DNA of 64,000 nucleotides, taken from NCBI RefSeq assembly GCF_018343715.1, contig NZ_JAGYPL010000003.1, forward strand, positions 86,759 through 150,758. Reading direction: 5' to 3'. The translations under genes and the position numbers were made by a program. This document shows positions 24,564 through 34,149 of the stretch, piece after piece. This stretch comes from Bacillus sp. FJAT-49711. Its GTDB lineage: Bacteria; Bacillota; Bacilli; Bacillales; Bacillaceae_C. The notes beneath the pieces are model-generated. The model worked only from the letters and a program-made list of their open reading frames with translations. It did no database searches and was not told the origin of the DNA. Within the stretch, counting starts at the first letter, position 1. The number at the start of each line of letters is the position of its first letter.

Positions 24564-27500
24564 CTAATTATCTTTTTTCGGTATAAATGGCCACCAATTT
24601 GCTTTCCCAAGCATGTTGATCAGGACTGGGACAAATAATGGCAATATGATCAACGCATAAAATAACAATCCACTTAATACAAGCGTCGCGATTTGCAGCA
24701 TCGACAAGACGCCTGATGGCAGCATAGCTGCAAAAGTGCCTGCTAAAATAACGGCTGCACTCATAATGACAGTACCCATATTTTTCATCGCTAACATGAT
24801 GCCTGTCTTCACATCTAATTCCTTATATTCTGAGAAACGATCCATCAAGAATATCGAGTAATCAACCCCAAGAGCAATCAAGATCACGAATCCAAAGAAT
24901 GGTGTAACCCAGTTGATTCCAGGATAGCCTAGAATATTTACGAAAATGACTTCTGTCATCGCAATGGAAGAATAATAAGTTAATAGAAGCGATGCAATAA
25001 TATAAATCGGCATAACGAGAGATCTGAGTAAAATAATCAGGATAAGAACAATCCCAATCATCATGAACGTAACTGTTTTCGTATAATCAGAATTGGACAT
25101 TGCCTCAAGATCGTGATTTATACTCGTAACCCCGCCTATCCCTATATTTGCTTGCTCGAGTTTAGTATTTTTCGTTGCATCTTTCACCGCTTTTTCAACT
25201 TCCGATATCATCTCCATCGATTGTTTTGCATATGGATTTGAATCAAGCACAACATCCATCGTCGTCATTTTACCGTCTTTTGACATATACGTATCGAATA
25301 CTCTTTGAAACTCTTCGTCTTCTAAAAGTTCATCAGGTATATAAATACCGGACTGTTGCAAGTCTGTATCTCTAGCTAAATCAGCTAAATAACTCTCCGC
25401 TTCCCCAAATCCGTCTTCAATTTTACCAAGTCCTTCGCTGCTTTGAGAAAGACCATCACTTAATTCATCCAGCTGACCCCCCATATCGCCGAAGCCTGTT
25501 TTTAACTGTTCCTGTCCTTTTGCAATATCACCAAGACCAGATGTAATCGAAGGGATTTGTTTGACAACTTGATGCTGTCCATTTGTTGCTTGGCCTAAGC
25601 CAGATTCAAGCTTCTCCAAACCATTTGCAATCTCATTTAAACCTTTAGAAAATTCACCTAATCCGCCACCGATTTTGCTTAAATTTGTATTGGCTTCTTT
25701 CAGTCCGTCATTCACCTTTTGTAATTCTGCATTCAATGCTGAAACTGTTCCACCTGCAATGGCAACTTGCTTCGTTGCATCACCTATGATGGATTGGATT
25801 TCACCTAGATTCGGATCCTGGGCTATTTCCGGATGATTTTGAACGAGCTTCGTGAACGGTTCTTCAAGTGACATCAATTTACTTTGTGCCTCTTGCAATG
25901 TAGAAGGTACTTTTTCGTATTCACTAATTAGCTTCGCAAGACCCCCTTGAGCCTGTTCATAGCCCTCCAATAATTTTACAGTGCCAGCCTGAAGCTCACG
26001 AGCTTTTTTACTAGCTTCCGAAGCTCCTTTTTTCAAATCGCCTGCACCTGTTTTCCCCTGACGAATTCCATTTTCAATGGAGCTTAATGCAGTTTGCAGT
26101 TCCCCGACACCTGACTGCAACTTTTTCGTTCCATCATTTAGCTCGCCAATCCCTGACGTTGCTTTTTCAATTTCAGGCTTAGAATCTTTAATGGATGTTG
26201 CCGCTTCATTGAGACCATCTTTAATTGTCGCGATCCCTTCAGTTCCTTCTCCAATTCCTTTCCCGAGTTGGTCCGCCTGATTCTTTACATATAGTTCATC
26301 AATTTTATCACCTGTTGGGCGCGTAACACTGCGTACTTTATTTACGTGGTCCAGGTTTTCTAATCTATTACTAATCGATTCAATTAAAGTGACATACTCT
26401 TTCGTCTTCATCGAATCATCGTTTTCAAGCACCACTTGAATCGGCATAATTTCCCCTGGACCGAAATTTTCTGCGACGAGATTAAAGCCTTTTACAGAAT
26501 CATAATCATCGCCAATTTCATCAAGTGAATTAAAGGATAGATCCCCATCATAGCTAATAAGAAGAGGCACGGTAAACATCGCAACTATTCCAAGTGCAAT
26601 GAGCGGCCTTGTAATAGCGAGATTTCCCATCCTTCCCCAAAGGCCGCTTTCAGAATGGGAAATATTCTTTTTAACTGGCCAGAAAAGGGCTGTTTTCAAT
26701 GTAGCCATAAAAAATGGAACGATCGTAAAGAGTGCTATCATTAAGACGAAAACACCAACTGCAACACCAACTGCTGATTGATAAAGTTTAAAAGTAGCAA
26801 AGCCGATGGATGCAAATCCAATCATGACTGCTAATGCACTGAAAATAACCGTTTTCCCAGCAGTTTTATAAGTGGTGACAATGGCAGACTGAATATCCTG
26901 ACCATTCGAAAGTTCTTCTTTATAACGGCTAAGCAGTAAAATACAATAGTCGGTGCCAATACCGAATAAAACCGCCACCATGAAGGTTTGCGTAAAATTA
27001 GAAACCGGAAAATTAAGTGTATCCACTAAAAATGCGACAACCGCTTGGCTTACCAAATACGTCATTCCTACTGTAAGGAGTGGAATGAATGGAGCCACAG
27101 CTGAGCGGAACACAAGTAAGAGGATTACCATGATAAAGATGACAGTAATCACTTCCGTCTTGGCCAGACCCTTTTCAGAACTGATGATGACATCCTCCGT
27201 AATTAACGCATTCCCGGTCAAATAAGTGTCCACATCTTTTGTGGCAACAGCCTTATCCAGTTGATCTCTTACATCCCTTATTTCTTTATCGCCCATTTTC
27301 ACATCTAGCAAAGCGATGATCGTGTTCCCATCTTTTGAAACGAGTTGATCCTTAAGGGCTTCATCATTAAAATGTGTCGTAACATTACTTATCCCTAGTT
27401 TTGATTTATCCTTTTCTAGGGTTTTCATTGTCGTTTCTATTTCAGAAAGCTGCGACTCGGAAAATTTTTTATTATTGTGAAAAACAGCGATAAAGGCACT

Positions 27501-27692
27501 CGTCCCTTTTTCCTTTGTAGAATGCTTTTCAATAATTTCTGAAGCGATCGTAGATGGATAGCCATCCGCAACTTCAAGCTGGCCTTTATCTCTGATCAAT
27601 TGAGCCATATTGGGAGAATTCACCATAAGGACGATTGCTGAAATAATCCAAATCGCAAGTATCGCCCATCTAAATCTTAATACCGATCTCAT
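24564..27692 (-). CDS. Large MMPL/RND transporter with long coiled-coil ectodomain (YdgH-like)
   Basis: 1042 residues. Two MMPL membrane halves (GIGTDYCILLLSRYKEE in the first, ALGVDYSIFLMDRFSEY in the second) are separated by a long extracellular stretch, about residues 470-790. That stretch is rich in Gly/Leu repeats of the type GL-x5-GL-x3-E-x-GLG that should form coiled coils. Such proteins export lipids or drugs by proton antiport. The gene overlaps marR by 4 bp, so the pair resembles the B. subtilis ydgG-ydgH arrangement and is probably autoregulated by the MarR protein. Confidence 0.85.
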   Translation of the reverse strand: MRSVLRFRWAILAIWIISAIVLMVNSPNMAQLIRDKGQLEVADGYPSTIASEIIEKHSTKEKGTSAFIAVFHNNKKFSESQLSEIETTMKTLEKDKSKLGISNVTTHFNDEALKDQLVSKDGNTIIALLDVKMGDKEIRDVRDQLDKAVATKDVDTYLTGNALITEDVIISSEKGLAKTEVITVIFIMVILLLVFRSAVAPFIPLLTVGMTYLVSQAVVAFLVDTLNFPVSNFTQTFMVAVLFGIGTDYCILLLSRYKEELSNGQDIQSAIVTTYKTAGKTVIFSALAVMIGFASIGFATFKLYQSAVGVAVGVFVLMIALFTIVPFFMATLKTALFWPVKKNISHSESGLWGRMGNLAITRPLIALGIVAMFTVPLLISYDGDLSFNSLDEIGDDYDSVKGFNLVAENFGPGEIMPIQVVLENDDSMKTKEYVTLIESISNRLENLDHVNKVRSVTRPTGDKIDELYVKNQADQLGKGIGEGTEGIATIKDGLNEAATSIKDSKPEIEKATSGIGELNDGTKKLQSGVGELQTALSSIENGIRQGKTGAGDLKKGASEASKKARELQAGTVKLLEGYEQAQGGLAKLISEYEKVPSTLQEAQSKLMSLEEPFTKLVQNHPEIAQDPNLGEIQSIIGDATKQVAIAGGTVSALNAELQKVNDGLKEANTNLSKIGGGLGEFSKGLNEIANGLEKLESGLGQATNGQHQVVKQIPSITSGLGDIAKGQEQLKTGFGDMGGQLDELSDGLSQSSEGLGKIEDGFGEAESYLADLARDTDLQQSGIYIPDELLEDEEFQRVFDTYMSKDGKMTTMDVVLDSNPYAKQSMEMISEVEKAVKDATKNTKLEQANIGIGGVTSINHDLEAMSNSDYTKTVTFMMIGIVLILIILLRSLVMPIYIIASLLLTYYSSIAMTEVIFVNILGYPGINWVTPFFGFVILIALGVDYSIFLMDRFSEYKELDVKTGIMLAMKNMGTVIMSAAVILAGTFAAMLPSGVLSMLQIATLVLSGLLFYALIILPLFVPVLINMLGKANWWPFIPKKDN

Positions 27693-28144
27693 TCTTCTTC
27701 CCCCTTGTAGTTCTCTATATAGTCAGCTATTTTCACATATACATTAAGAAAACTTTCCATCTCATCTTCCGGTATTTTTTTTACGATGGCCTCTACAAAT
27801 TCATTCACTTTACTTTCAATAGACTTATAAAGTTCTGCGCCTTCTTTTGTCAGGCTCAAGTAAATATTTCTGCGGTCTTTCTCATCCCTTTTCCGCTCAA
27901 CTAATCCCCTTTTAACAAGTTTATCCACTCTCACCGTAATCGCACTTTTATGTACAAGCTGCTTTTCTGCAAGCTCAGAAGCACGGACCGGTCCTTTCAT
28001 GTAAAGCAAGCGCACTAGTGAAAACTGCTCTAGCGACAGTTCTTCCATTAATTGTACTGACATTAATGTTGAAATACTCTTCGTTCCGTGCATGAAAATA
28101 TCCATGTAACGATCGAATATAAGTTGGACTCTCTCTTTATTCAA
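27689..28144 (-). CDS. MarR family transcriptional regulator
   Basis: 151 residues with a winged helix-turn-helix: MKGPVRASELAEKQLVHKSAITVRVDKLVKRGLVER and the wing RDEKDRRNIYLSLTKEG. MarR proteins repress efflux genes until a ligand binds; the adjacent, overlapping MMPL gene is the evident target. TTG start at 28144 with AGGTGA upstream. Confidence 0.88.
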   Translation of the reverse strand: MNKERVQLIFDRYMDIFMHGTKSISTLMSVQLMEELSLEQFSLVRLLYMKGPVRASELAEKQLVHKSAITVRVDKLVKRGLVERKRDEKDRRNIYLSLTKEGAELYKSIESKVNEFVEAIVKKIPEDEMESFLNVYVKIADYIENYKGEEE

Positions 28145-28229
28145 ATTAGTTCACCTCATCAATAGTTGACCCATTAAACTATATAACAATACATATGTAG
28201 GGTCAATGGCGAAAATGTGAAAAATGAAC

Positions 28230-28590
28230 AAAAGTGCAAGCTCCTGATTAGCGACGATCAGGCCTACTGGACGTCGCGATTTTGTCGACGTTCCTTTTCC
28301 AGACTCAGACTTGTAATAAAGAAAATACGGCGAGTTAAGAAAAGCGGAGGTGCACGAAGAGTTTGGAAGACTAAGAGAGCAACGTCCTGTCGCTTCGCCT
28401 GCACGAAACATATCCATGTACTTCTCAACGCTGTCCTGTCCTGCATCCTGGGACAATAGAACTTTTGACCTTGAGGGGGCTGCTATCGGCCTGTATCTGG
28501 GTATAAAAGAAGATCTGATAATGGCTTATAGTAAGTATAAAGCGAAAGTTTGCTAGGAACTGGAGCTAAGCGGAAGCTTCTTCCTAGAAA
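28230..28590. repeat. Interspersed noncoding repeat, family A copy 2
   Basis: Noncoding stretch between the MarR gene and the group II intron. Its middle (28345-28460) parallels 24297-24430: GGAAGACTAA, GCAACGTCCTGTCGCTTCG, CATCCATGTAC, CTGCATCCTGGGA. The right end has GAACTGGAGCTAAGC. Short overlapping ORFs across it lack ribosome sites and were not called. Confidence 0.55.
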
Positions 28591-28627
28591 TTTATTCATT
28601 AAGTTTCCAATTTATAATTTCCTCAAA

Positions 28628-30515
28628 ATCGAGTAGGAGGGAGTGATTAACCCCCGACCTCTCACACCACCGTACATACCGTTCGGTATACGGCGGTTCA
28701 ACTAAGATTGGTGACGCAAAGTTTCGTAACGAGATAATAGACTTTTGAGCCCTTGGGAATTCCAGTAGGAGTTTCCAAGGGTTCTGTGTAGTATCGGACT
28801 TTTGGAGATTCTCCAATAACTTCTACGTGAGTTTCCCCATTCATAAGCCTTTCCTTTCGGAACGCCAAGTCTAATGAGGTTCCTCACCTTCGTGCTTGGT
28901 TTCTTCCAATTCTTCCACATACACATCCGAAGTCTTCTTCTAATCCATGAATCAAACTCCCTGAATACACTTGGCGTATCTGCCAGGGCGAAGTATCCGC
29001 ACCATCCCATTAGATATTGGTTTAGTTTCTCTATTCGATATTCCATGGGATAAGGTTTCTTTCTTGAGGTAATTTCTCGGATTTTATTCTTCATCCGTTT
29101 CACGCTTTCTTTGGCAATCCGAACTTTGGGTTCTTTATGAAAGGTAAAACTGAATCCAAGAAATTTCCTCTTCCAAGGACGGTCTACAGCTGACTTTTTC
29201 AAATTAACTTTCAGCTTAAGCTTTCCTTCTATAAACAAGGTGATGGAATCCATCACCCGGTTTCCTGCTTTCATTGTTTTCACATAGATATTAGCATCAT
29301 CGGCGTATCGTACAAATTTGTGACCTCTTTCCTCTAACTTCTTGTCAAATTCGTCAAGGACAATGTTAGAGAGTAAAGGACTGAGAGGTCCTCCTTGTGG
29401 AGTTCCTTCCTCACTGGTTGTCACAATGCCATTTATCATGATTCCCGATTCTAGATATTTACGGATTAACTTAAGCAGGCGTTTATCTTCGATTCGTTTC
29501 GCTAGTGTCCCCATTAATTTGTCATGGTTTACTCTGTCGAAGAACTTCTCCAAGTCGATATCAACCACCCAACGATAACCTTCCTGTATATAACCTTTTG
29601 CTTTCCTAACCGCATCATGGGCGCTTCGACCTGGTCGAAATCCATAACTATGGTCTGAGAACATCGGGTCATATATAGTCGTTAAAACTTGGGCAATTGC
29701 TTGTTGAATGAGACGGTCTGTTACGGTAGGGATACCTAATAATCGCACCCCACCGTCAGGTTTCGGGATTTCGACCCTGCGGACGGGTTGCGGTGTATAG
29801 GTACCCTCAAGAAGTTCCATTTTCATGGATTCCCAGTGTTTCTTGATATGCTCTCGTAGGTTTTGTACGGACATCCCATCCACACCATGACTTCCTTTAT
29901 TTCGTTCCACCCTTTTCAGGGCGGAAAGGAGGTTTTCCCGTGACAGTATTCGTTCCATTAACATTGGTTACGCCTCTTTCCGTGAACAACGATTCCACTT
30001 ATGCCAGTTCTGCTCCACCATCTTGAAGTCCCCCATGGGATTCACCATATCCTCCTTCAAGCATGCCTTATCGGTTATCTGTGTTCATCGCAGGTTACTG
30101 AATGCCAAGATGTTGCTCTCTCTTAATTGTTCAGCCCTTCCCATTCTTCTCGAGTTCGAATGGTACTATGGCCTCTGCTGACTTCTGATTGTTCAGCTAT
30201 CCATCACTGGATAGGTTACCAAGTGAACTTGGCGTTCCAATCAGACCTCCCCAGGTAAGAACGTAGTCTTTCCCTCCACCTATCTGCTTCATTTACTACA
30301 TACAACCTTCGGCAGAAAGGGCTTTGTTCTGTACTGCAAACTCACCCAATCGTAAATAGCCTAATATGAAGTTCGTGTTCCTCAGACCGGAGGTTTGCCG
30401 CTCGCTTCCTTCAGATTCCACGTCACCGTGGACACCCTTGCGTTAAGCTAACTGCTACTTCTGCCTTCGCAGTTCGGGACTTGCACCCTATAGACTACGC
30501 CCATGCTGGGCGCAC
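28628..30515 (-). mobile_element. Group II intron, class C-like, inserted after a terminator hairpin
   Basis: The reverse strand opens with GTGCGCCCAGCATGGGCG, a classic group II intron 5' end, at 30515. It ends with domain V (GAACCGCCGTATACC-type stem) and domain VI, finishing CCTCCTACTCGAT near 28628. The length of ~1.9 kb and a 420-residue maturase without an endonuclease domain fit class C. The 5' junction lies 3 nt past the T tract of a rho-independent-type hairpin, the preferred target of class C introns. The 3' boundary is accurate to a few nucleotides. Confidence 0.85.
28702..29964 (-). CDS. ltrA: Group II intron reverse transcriptase/maturase
   Basis: 420 residues. The reverse transcriptase domain has the RT blocks PKPDGGVRLLGIPTVTDRLIQQA, YGFRPGRSAHDAV, VVDIDLEKFFDRVNHD, GTPQGGPLSPLLSN and the catalytic FVRYADDANIY. 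The maturase X domain follows (MGWCGYFALADTPSVFREFDSWIRRRLRM). There is no HNH endonuclease, so retrohoming must use another priming route, as in class C introns. The frame is intact. ATG with GAGGCG upstream; the ORF lies in intron domain IV. Confidence 0.93.
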   Translation of the reverse strand: MLMERILSRENLLSALKRVERNKGSHGVDGMSVQNLREHIKKHWESMKMELLEGTYTPQPVRRVEIPKPDGGVRLLGIPTVTDRLIQQAIAQVLTTIYDPMFSDHSYGFRPGRSAHDAVRKAKGYIQEGYRWVVDIDLEKFFDRVNHDKLMGTLAKRIEDKRLLKLIRKYLESGIMINGIVTTSEEGTPQGGPLSPLLSNIVLDEFDKKLEERGHKFVRYADDANIYVKTMKAGNRVMDSITLFIEGKLKLKVNLKKSAVDRPWKRKFLGFSFTFHKEPKVRIAKESVKRMKNKIREITSRKKPYPMEYRIEKLNQYLMGWCGYFALADTPSVFREFDSWIRRRLRMCMWKNWKKPSTKVRNLIRLGVPKGKAYEWGNSRRSYWRISKSPILHRTLGNSYWNSQGLKSLLSRYETLRHQS

Positions 30516-30518
30516 AAT

Positions 30519-30553
30519 AAAAACAACCTTATCAAGATGATAAAGTTGTTTTT
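30519..30553 (-). terminator. Terminator-like hairpin serving as intron insertion site
   Basis: Stem AAAAACAAC-x-TTATCA paired with TGATAA-x-GTTGTTTTT, 3-nt loop, followed on the reverse strand by ATT and then the intron 5' end. It would have been a terminator for a reverse-strand gene now separated from it by the IS21 element. Confidence 0.8.
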
Positions 30554-30648
30554 GTCTATAAATGATACGTTAAGCATGTACAAAAGTGATTGTTTAAAAA
30601 TGTACAAATTCGATATTAAAACTGCATAATATTTCTGGGGTGAATATT

Positions 30649-31938
30649 ATGCATTTACAATTAAACATAAACACAGATATTGAGATTAACAATCTTTTAG
30701 ATTTACCAAAATTAAAAATGATTATGGAGAGTTTAAAGATGAAGATTAATAAAAGTAAATTGGCACGAGAGATGGGGGTGGATCGGCGGACAATTGAAAA
30801 ATATCTTGAAGGTTATAAGCCGAAAAATTCCAGGGGGCGTAAATCTAATCTGGATCAGTATTATCAAACGATTTCCTTATTACTGTCTAAGGACTCTAAA
30901 CAAATCTTTTATTATAAACGGGTCTTATGGCAATACCTAAAGGACAATCACGGTTTAAAGTGTGCTTCATCCACTTTTAGGGCGTACATATCAAGTAAAC
31001 CGGAATTCCAAAAATACTTTGATTCCGGAAAACGAAAGAAATCCAATACTGAGGTCATTCGCTTTGAAACACCTCCAGCTGAACAGGCCCAACTGGATTG
31101 GAAAGAAAATATTCGATACATCACAAAAGATGGGGAAATTATTTATGTAAATGTTTGTGTACTCTTACTCTCTTATTCAAGGTTTCGAACCTTTCATCTT
31201 TCCCTTTCAAAGTCACAGAGCGTGCTATTATCCTTTCTTGTTGAGAGTTTTGAGGCTTTTGGGGGAGTACCGAAAACGATTGTGACGGATAATATGAAAA
31301 CGATCATGGATGAATCTAGAACTGAATACTCAAAAGGGAAGGTGAATGAACGCTTTTATCAGTTTTCGAAGGATATGGGATTTGGGGTAAAGCCCTGTAT
31401 AGCCGGAAGACCAAATACAAAGGCCAAGGTAGAAGCTCCAATGAAAATCATTGATGAAATTCATGCCTACCAAGGAAAATTTGATTATGAAGAACTCCAT
31501 CAATTTGTACAGAATCTGTGTGATCGAATAAATCACAGTTATCATCAGGGAACAGGAAAAATACCAATACTAGCCTTTAAAAAAGAAAAAGATCTCTTAT
31601 CCCCATTGCCAAATGTAAGAATAAGAGATTCCTATAAAATCGATCATATACTTGTAAAAGTAAATACTTCCAATATGATCACCTACAAGTCCAATCAGTA
31701 TTCAGTTCCCGCTGGATACATAGGAAAAACCGTAGGTTTACAAGTATACGATAACCATATCTCTGTTTATTATAGCACGGATTTAATTGTCCAACATTCA
31801 ATTAGCCCATTAAAAATCAATTATAAACAAGAACATTATGTAGAAACGTTGGCTAGGGGGCTTCCTCTTACAACGAACATTGAAGAACTAGCTAAGAAAA
31901 ATCTTGAGGCAATTAATGAGGTGTATAAAAATGAATAG
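30649..31938 (+). CDS. istA: IS21-family transposase IstA
   Basis: About 429 residues. An N-terminal helix-turn-helix (NKSKLAREMGVDRRTIEKYLEGY) is followed by a DDE/RNase H-like integrase core. Candidate acidic residues are in EQAQLDWKENI, GVPKTIVTDNMKTIM and NTKAKVEAPMK. The C-terminal beta domain contains NQYSVPAGYIGKTV. The ATG at 30649 follows GGGGTG; a GTG at 30640 is in frame. Its last 8 bp overlap istB. Confidence 0.93.
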   Translation: MHLQLNINTDIEINNLLDLPKLKMIMESLKMKINKSKLAREMGVDRRTIEKYLEGYKPKNSRGRKSNLDQYYQTISLLLSKDSKQIFYYKRVLWQYLKDNHGLKCASSTFRAYISSKPEFQKYFDSGKRKKSNTEVIRFETPPAEQAQLDWKENIRYITKDGEIIYVNVCVLLLSYSRFRTFHLSLSKSQSVLLSFLVESFEAFGGVPKTIVTDNMKTIMDESRTEYSKGKVNERFYQFSKDMGFGVKPCIAGRPNTKAKVEAPMKIIDEIHAYQGKFDYEELHQFVQNLCDRINHSYHQGTGKIPILAFKKEKDLLSPLPNVRIRDSYKIDHILVKVNTSNMITYKSNQYSVPAGYIGKTVGLQVYDNHISVYYSTDLIVQHSISPLKINYKQEHYVETLARGLPLTTNIEELAKKNLEAINEVYKNE

Positions 31939-32713
31939 TAGTTATGCAAAACTAGTACATAATCTGGAGTATTTGAAGTTAAAGCAGATCATTACCCATC
32001 TTGATGAAACCATTGATTTTATGACCAATAATCAACTTTCCTTTGTGGATACATTGATAAAACTCACGGACTATGAAATTGATATGAAAGAAATTAACAT
32101 GGTGAAGGCGATGGTGAAGGTTGGGGCTTTCCCTCACTTGAAAGAAATAAAAGATTTTGATTTTACTTTTCAACCTTCTATTAATAAGCAACAGATACTA
32201 GACTTTACAACCTTAAGATTTCTTGAGTCGCAAGAAAACATCGTTTTCTTAGGTCCTAGTGGCGTAGGAAAAACCCATTTGGCAACCGCTATTGGGATCG
32301 CAGCCGCCAAGAAAAGGACGAGTACTTATTTTATAAAATGTAATGACTTAATCATGAATTTGAAAAGGGCAAAACTTGAAAATAGGCTGGAAACCAGATT
32401 AAAACATTATGCCAAGTATAGGTTGCTTATCATCGATGAAATTGGCTATCTGCCAATTGATGCAGAAGATGCCAAGTTGTTTTTCCAGCTAATTGACATG
32501 AGATATGAAAAGAAAAGCACCATACTAACGACAAACGCCAATTTTAAAACATGGGGTGATATATTTCAGGATCCTAAGTTGGCCAATGCCATTTTGGACC
32601 GAGTCCTCCATCACGCAACAGTAGTAAATATTATTGGGGATTCTTATCGACTAAAAAATCACTTTGATAAGGAAAACGAAATGAATGAAAAAGGAGATAG
32701 ACAGAATGAGTAG
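31931..32713 (+). CDS. istB: IS21-family helper ATPase IstB
   Basis: About 260 residues, AAA+ ATPase related to DnaC. Walker A FLGPSGVGKTHLA, Walker B LLIIDEIGYLP, and sensor region STILTTNANF are all present. IstB selects and remodels target DNA for IstA. The ATG at 31931 has GAGGTG upstream and overlaps istA by 8 bp, giving translational coupling. Confidence 0.93.
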   Translation: MNSSYAKLVHNLEYLKLKQIITHLDETIDFMTNNQLSFVDTLIKLTDYEIDMKEINMVKAMVKVGAFPHLKEIKDFDFTFQPSINKQQILDFTTLRFLESQENIVFLGPSGVGKTHLATAIGIAAAKKRTSTYFIKCNDLIMNLKRAKLENRLETRLKHYAKYRLLIIDEIGYLPIDAEDAKLFFQLIDMRYEKKSTILTTNANFKTWGDIFQDPKLANAILDRVLHHATVVNIIGDSYRLKNHFDKENEMNEKGDRQNE

Positions 32714-33017
32714 GTACACAGTGGAGGAAATTACTAAGTTTTTTCATTCTCATGAAGTAAAATGCCAAAGCAGTGACGTTCAAAAATGGATTAATAAAAC
32801 AGGTGGCCCTAGTAACGATGAGGAACTTACGGATTGGGATATGTTTGATTTTAGTGAATGGTGGAGTTATCAAGGTACAGCATATGAAGATGGAATTGAT
32901 GATAAAACAAAAATCGCAAGATTATTAGAGGAAATAGAAGATTTGAAACGTGAAAAGTACAAGCTAATGGATGAAATAAATACGCTTGAGCAACGATTAG
33001 ATATTTTACCATTTTAG
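32706..33017 (+). CDS. Unknown third ORF inside the IS21 element
   Basis: About 103 residues, not recognised. ATG with AAAGGAG upstream, overlapping the istB end by 8 bp, so it is translated as part of the IS operon. The N-terminal region is helical (VEEITKFFHSHEVKC), there is a Trp-rich acidic middle (ELTDWDMFDFSEWWSYQG) and a C-terminal coiled coil (RLLEEIEDLKREKYKLMDEI). Being inside the inverted repeats it belongs to the element. It may be a DNA-binding or target-choice accessory; the function is unknown. Confidence 0.75.
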   Translation: MSRYTVEEITKFFHSHEVKCQSSDVQKWINKTGGPSNDEELTDWDMFDFSEWWSYQGTAYEDGIDDKTKIARLLEEIEDLKREKYKLMDEINTLEQRLDILPF

Positions 33018-33141
33018 CTTTTTACCTCTAATTCGGGGCAAACACAATACTCAATAAGTCTTGCCCCGAAAAAACGAAAATGTACATTCTAAAACAGTCA
33101 AATATGTACATAATTTCATTGACATTTATATTTTTGTCATA

Positions 33142-33294
33142 CTATCCTCGAATCAGCGGAATTAAATAACTGATAATAAACCAAAGAATTCCAAAAAAGA
33201 TAATTAAATAAGCGGCGTATCTAATAAAAGTAGATGCGACCTTACTGGAATCCGACTTCCTTTCAGTCCTTTCGACTTCCTTATGCTCGTCCAT
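33142..33294 (-). CDS. 50-aa small membrane protein
   Basis: Reverse-strand ORF of 50 codons with ATG at 33294 and GGAGAGG upstream. A charged N-terminus (DEHKEVERTERKSDSSK) is followed by one or two hydrophobic helices (YAAYLIIFFGILWFIISYLIPLI) and a final RG. It is located between the IS21 right end and the nitroreductase gene, on the same strand as the latter. Family not recognised. Confidence 0.65.
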   Translation of the reverse strand: MDEHKEVERTERKSDSSKVASTFIRYAAYLIIFFGILWFIISYLIPLIRG

Positions 33295-33361
33295 TTTAAC
33301 CTCTCCTTATTTAAAGGTTTGGTTATTGCAATACCCTTAAGCAAGAAAAGTAAAACAAAGC

Positions 33362-33916
33362 TTAAAAAGCGACCATCTTTTCCGCAGGATTTGTTCTTTT
33401 TCTTATTTTTTTCCCCGCAATTTCTTTATCAAAATAACCGATATTTAATACTCCAACGATTTTTTCACCAGGAGCAACTCCTATTGCATGACGGAATCTT
33501 GGATCGTGAATATGGTTTGGAGTCTTCCAGACCATCCCGATTTCTTGTTCCCATGCAAGAAGCTGGAGATTTTGAATCATACAGCTCGTAGCCGCAAAAT
33601 CTTCTTCCCATACCTTTTGGCGTGGATCCTGATTCATAACTACGACTAAAAATGCCGGTACATTAATAAACTTTTTGCGAATTATTTCATGACGGCTCGG
33701 TTCATTACAATTTAAAACCTCTTCAATAAAGGCTTCCTTGCGATCACCAGAAATAAAAATATACCGCCACGGCTCCCGCACTCCATGAGTTGGAGCCCAA
33801 ACGGCATCCTTTAATAAGGACAACACAAGTTCCTGACTAATTTCCTTATTGACGTACCCATTTTTCACAGATGTTCTTTCTCGGATAATGTCAGCTATCG
33901 ACTTCACCGCCAGCAT
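33362..33916 (-). CDS. Nitroreductase family FMN oxidoreductase
   Basis: About 184 residues. The nitroreductase pattern includes IRERTSVKNGY near the N-terminus, AVWAPTHGVREPWRYIF (FMN site) and the C-terminal GVAPGEKIVGVLNIGYFDKE. It reduces quinones, nitro compounds or flavins with NAD(P)H. The ATG at 33916 has AAGGAGG upstream. The Fur box directly before the gene suggests iron-starvation expression, perhaps flavin or ferric reduction; that role is inference. Confidence 0.87.
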   Translation of the reverse strand: MLAVKSIADIIRERTSVKNGYVNKEISQELVLSLLKDAVWAPTHGVREPWRYIFISGDRKEAFIEEVLNCNEPSRHEIIRKKFINVPAFLVVVMNQDPRQKVWEEDFAATSCMIQNLQLLAWEQEIGMVWKTPNHIHDPRFRHAIGVAPGEKIVGVLNIGYFDKEIAGKKIRKRTNPAEKMVAF

Positions 33917-33933
33917 AGATGTCCTCCTTAAAT

Positions 33934-33952
33934 AATAATGATAATCATTTTC
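33934..33952 (-). promoter_or_regulatory. Fur box upstream of the nitroreductase gene
   Basis: AATAATGATAATCATTTTC matches the 19-bp Fur consensus GATAATGATAATCATTATC at 17 of 19 positions, 18 bp upstream of the start codon. Confidence 0.82.
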
Positions 33953-34149
33953 ACTTATCATATCATTCAAATTTAACTTTGCAAGTATTAAATACTTAAG
34001 CTTTTTTCTCATCTGCATTTCCGTAGCAAACTGCTCTGTCTGCGAAGACTTAAAGAGGAGGCGGTATAATCGATGCTCCTACTTCACGGAGCAATAATTT
34101 ATTGAAGGAAATGGCTATATGTGTTTATCGAAAGGCTGCTTTTATTAGA

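Larger units (their letters stand above)
30577..33110 (+). mobile_element. IS21-family insertion sequence with three genes
   Basis: About 2.53 kb bounded by 36-bp imperfect inverted repeats that start TGTACA and contain a second internal TGTACA (left 30577-30612, right 33075-33110; about 26 of 36 positions match). It carries istA, istB and a third small ORF. Repeated TGTACA motifs in the ends are typical of IS21. No target duplication was evident next to the ends. All three frames are intact, so it may be active. Confidence 0.88.

Noticed and set aside
25175..27225. Several + strand ORFs opposite the large MMPL gene
   Set aside because: Antisense shadows of a well-supported 1042-residue gene.
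28592..28816. 74-aa reverse-strand ORF at the intron 3' end
   Set aside because: It overlaps the maturase in another frame and runs through intron domains V and VI, so it is a shadow.
30560..33125. Target-site duplication of the IS21 element
   Set aside because: The bases next to the two inverted-repeat ends do not match convincingly, so no duplication is claimed.
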